DNA of 64,000 bases, taken from contig CM063284.1 of assembly GCA_032173965.1 (NCBI GenBank), forward strand, positions 104,718,410 to 104,782,409, given 5' to 3'. This document shows, piece by piece, positions 61,421-64,000 of this stretch; position 1 is the stretch's first letter, and each line of letters opens with the position of its first letter. The position numbers were made by a program, and so were the translations under genes. The DNA is from Sitta carolinensis. Lineage: Eukaryota > Chordata > Aves > Passeriformes > Sittidae. The notes beneath the pieces are model-generated. The model ran no database searches and was not told the DNA's origin. It worked only from the letters and a program-made list of their open reading frames with translations.

Positions 61421-64000
61421 TTCTGCAAGAGTAATAGTTTAGGCAGCAGTGGTTTCAACCCTCTTGGTCTGACTCTTCAAACTGACATCATTTAATCTAA
61501 ATGTTCTGTCCTGACAGGTCTCCTTTTGGAGCAGTATGATGAAAGAGCTCAGAAGTCATTAATACAAATGTTTCTATAGAAAGTATTGGTCACGTCCATC
61601 TAGAAGTGACTGTCTCATACATTACCTGCTGAGAAGACAAACATAAATCCTAGGCCAGCAAACTCATCAACACCCCTCATGGTACCAAAAGACTGGATGA
61701 CAACACTAGTGTGCTGGGAAACTGAGCATCATCACTAAACTGGAAGGAGATGAATTCTCCTTTTTCTGAATGCTGCTGCATTGTGTGGTAAACAGAAATG
61801 ACTTTAGAGAAATTTAAAAAACAATTTCCAGGAATCCTTTTCAAGTTTTTTTTCTTTTCACTGGAATTTACAGGTATAGATTGATGACTGAAATCTCTAA
61901 AAGACCTTCCTGCCTTGTGTCCTTGGTTTGGTTTACGTAAGCTGATGCTAGGTACTATTTCTTTATAACTGATTTAATTTTAGAGACAGCCAAACTTGCA
62001 CTCTCCAATCAATTACAATGGCCATTTATATGTACAGAGAATTTGGCTTGGGACCTTTTGAGTCTAATGCATTTAAGACAAATTTATTTGTCAAAAGATA
62101 TGGACTGTTTCTAAGGTTCTGTTTAAAGCAAGGTTTTGTATTAGATGGGAAGATTAGAACAGTCCACAATGTTCTTTGTCTTTAATATGGACATCTTTCC
62201 CAGATATTGGGTTCTGGTCTATTTCTAGAGAGGGATTTTTTTTGGTGAATCCCTATGTTAAAATATTTGAACAATGAACAGTGGGTAGTGCAGGAAATTA
62301 ACCCAGTTCGCATCACTTCTGGTCATGGTTGAAGTATTTCTTCCTGAGTTAAAAGAGTGGGGACATTGGAAATTATTTTGTATAAATTGTCTTCATCTAA
62401 AACTCCTCCAGTGAGGTTTTGAAGGCTTGATTAGTAAAACTATTTTCAAAGCCATTAACCTCAGTAACATGATTTGCTACTGATTATGTAACTGGAAAAA
62501 TCTTATGACTTCTTGGCATAATGCTACCTCAGACACCAAATTACCCCCTTTATTTAGCTTGCTTCCTCCTTCTGTTATTTCCATTTTGGTGCTAAAGATT
62601 TGCCAACACAGCACTCCACAAAGCTGTGTCATCACACCTGAAGGAGGTCAGCTCTGCAAGCACAGGATTCTCCAGGGTCTTGTGAATTGTTTTTAAACCA
62701 ATGGAAAGATCTGTTTGCAGAATTTTAACTTTTCCCCCTATGCTTCTGCTCAGTGTCTTGCACTGAATCATCACAGTTTTTCTGGTAGTCTCCAGGCCAC
62801 AAGTTAAGAAATTCTAGGTCTTGAAGTCTCAGGGTACATCTGAAACAAAATACACGTGGCTGTACTTTGAGGTGCTGCCTTCAGCCACACAGGAAACTGG
62901 GGTGCCAAAGCTTCTTTCTAACATGTTGGTTGGGCTCTTATTCCCATGACTGAGAGAAGACAGGGAGCCATAGCCGAGCCACACTCAGTGTGTGTATCTG
63001 TACTTAGCTTAGAATAACTCTTGAGACAGATCAGTTATGCCTTGAGGTGTCCTGCCTTTTATGGTGGTACCTTCAGGTAGGACGAGGAAAAAAGTTTAGG
63101 CAGTGTGCATAAACAACCACAGTGAAAGTATCAGACTTCCAGTCTCCACCTGTTCATCCAAGGTTCAGAAATCTAAATCTTTAAGAATTTTCAGCAGGTT
63201 GGGTGGGGGATTTTTGTTGCTTTGTTTTTTTGCTTTGTTTTTTTCCTAGGTTTTATTGTTGTTGTTTTTAATTTGGTTTGGGGGGTTTTTGGGTTTTTTT
63301 TGGGCTTGCATTCTTTCTGCAGGCTGAAATATGCATGACTTCTTTCCAAGACAAGCTACTTGGAATTGCTGATCAGTGATCTTTGTTTTGCTGCTGAGGC
63401 CAGATTTTCTGCTGGGTCTGTGCCACTCTCTGCAGTAAAGCATTTGCCCTCCATAGCCAGAGAGTCTTGTGGAGATGCCATGGAGAATGAGAATTTTCAG
63501 TATATCTCTATACACACTAGTGCTCACAAGGGAAGTTTCTAAGTTATGATTTTATTATTTTCTGTGGTTTAACATGACATGAGAACAAAGGTGGACTGTT
63601 CTTCTTGTCCCATGTGTGCAGGATGATATTGCCGTCTTTATTACTTTGGAACTGTAGGGATTAAAGCTATTTGGCATATAAGAAGAAGCAACAAGTGACT
63701 CTTTAATTAATCCCTGGTTATCACAACAGCTGATAGACACAGAGGGAACATTATGTTCTCACACAGAAAACGAAAACAAAAAAATCTTTATCTCCTGCAT
63801 ACCGTGGAGACTAAAGAAGAGTTAAAACCACTGTGAAATGACTGCAATGAAAGAAAGATCTGATAGTCTCTAGTGCTGATTTACAGCCTTTGTAAGACTC
63901 TAATCAAGAATGAAATTAACAGTGCAACAATAAGACAATGTTCTTTGTATTTTTGGACATGCCTGCTCACTAGGGTGTATGTTATCTGCAAGCATAAAAT
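61421..64000. other. Unique non-genic DNA
   Basis: No gene, RNA gene or clear transposon. Frames are 93 codons or less; the 93-codon - strand frame at 63246-63527 runs into the T/G tract. The window ends in ordinary AT-rich sequence. Confidence 0.6.
63203..63301 (+). repeat. T/G-rich low-complexity tract
   Basis: Long T-rich sequence with G blocks (GGGTGGGGGATTTTTG, then TTTGTTTTTTTGCTTTG, then TTTGGGGGGTTTTTGGG). It is the same style as the tract at 5924-6000. Confidence 0.85.

Overview
This window looks like intergenic or deep-intronic DNA from a bird. No complete or partial protein-coding gene, and no rRNA or tRNA, can be supported in its 64 kb. The case for a bird is the transposon content. 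There are several old fragments of CR1, the dominant LINE of bird genomes, including copies that end in the diagnostic degenerate 8-bp 3' repeat (read on the + strand as CACAGAAT/CATAGGAT). There are also two copies of an avian endogenous-retrovirus solo LTR. Those LTRs fit a passerine or other neoavian bird better than a galliform, but that last step is from memory and is not certain. The DNA is AT-rich. Open frames are all short (135 codons at most), start without any recognisable domain, and match what chance gives in AT-rich DNA.

Layout. 1-7.3 kb: unique AT-rich sequence, with one small GC-rich, CpG-bearing patch (5151-5298) and a T/G tract. 7.3-8.0 kb: solo LTR copy A, flanked by a perfect 5-bp duplication and carrying two expanded simple repeats. 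8.0-16.9 kb: unique sequence with two 12-bp-arm inverted repeats and a pyrimidine-rich block. 16.9-18.3 kb: a + strand CR1 fragment, an isolated A25 tract and a second, different LTR-like segment with TATA and AATAAA signals. 18.3-32 kb: unique sequence holding an old ~123-bp-period duplication (22.0-22.2 kb) and a degenerate ~33-bp tandem repeat (24.5-24.7 kb). 32-42.2 kb: the densest transposon stretch, with a + strand CR1 3' end, three - strand CR1 fragments and solo LTR copy B (39467-40069). 42.2-56.4 kb: mostly unique sequence with small simple repeats. 56.4-56.9 kb: the most typical CR1 3' fragment. 57-64 kb: unique sequence with a (TC)18 tract and, at about 60.65-61.4 kb, a stretch rich in homeodomain- and POU-type motifs that is the best candidate for a conserved regulatory element.

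There is no set of genes working together here. What the sequence does show is retroelement decay, microsatellite growth inside an LTR, small local duplications and possible cis-regulatory DNA. I found nothing that supports a new coding system.
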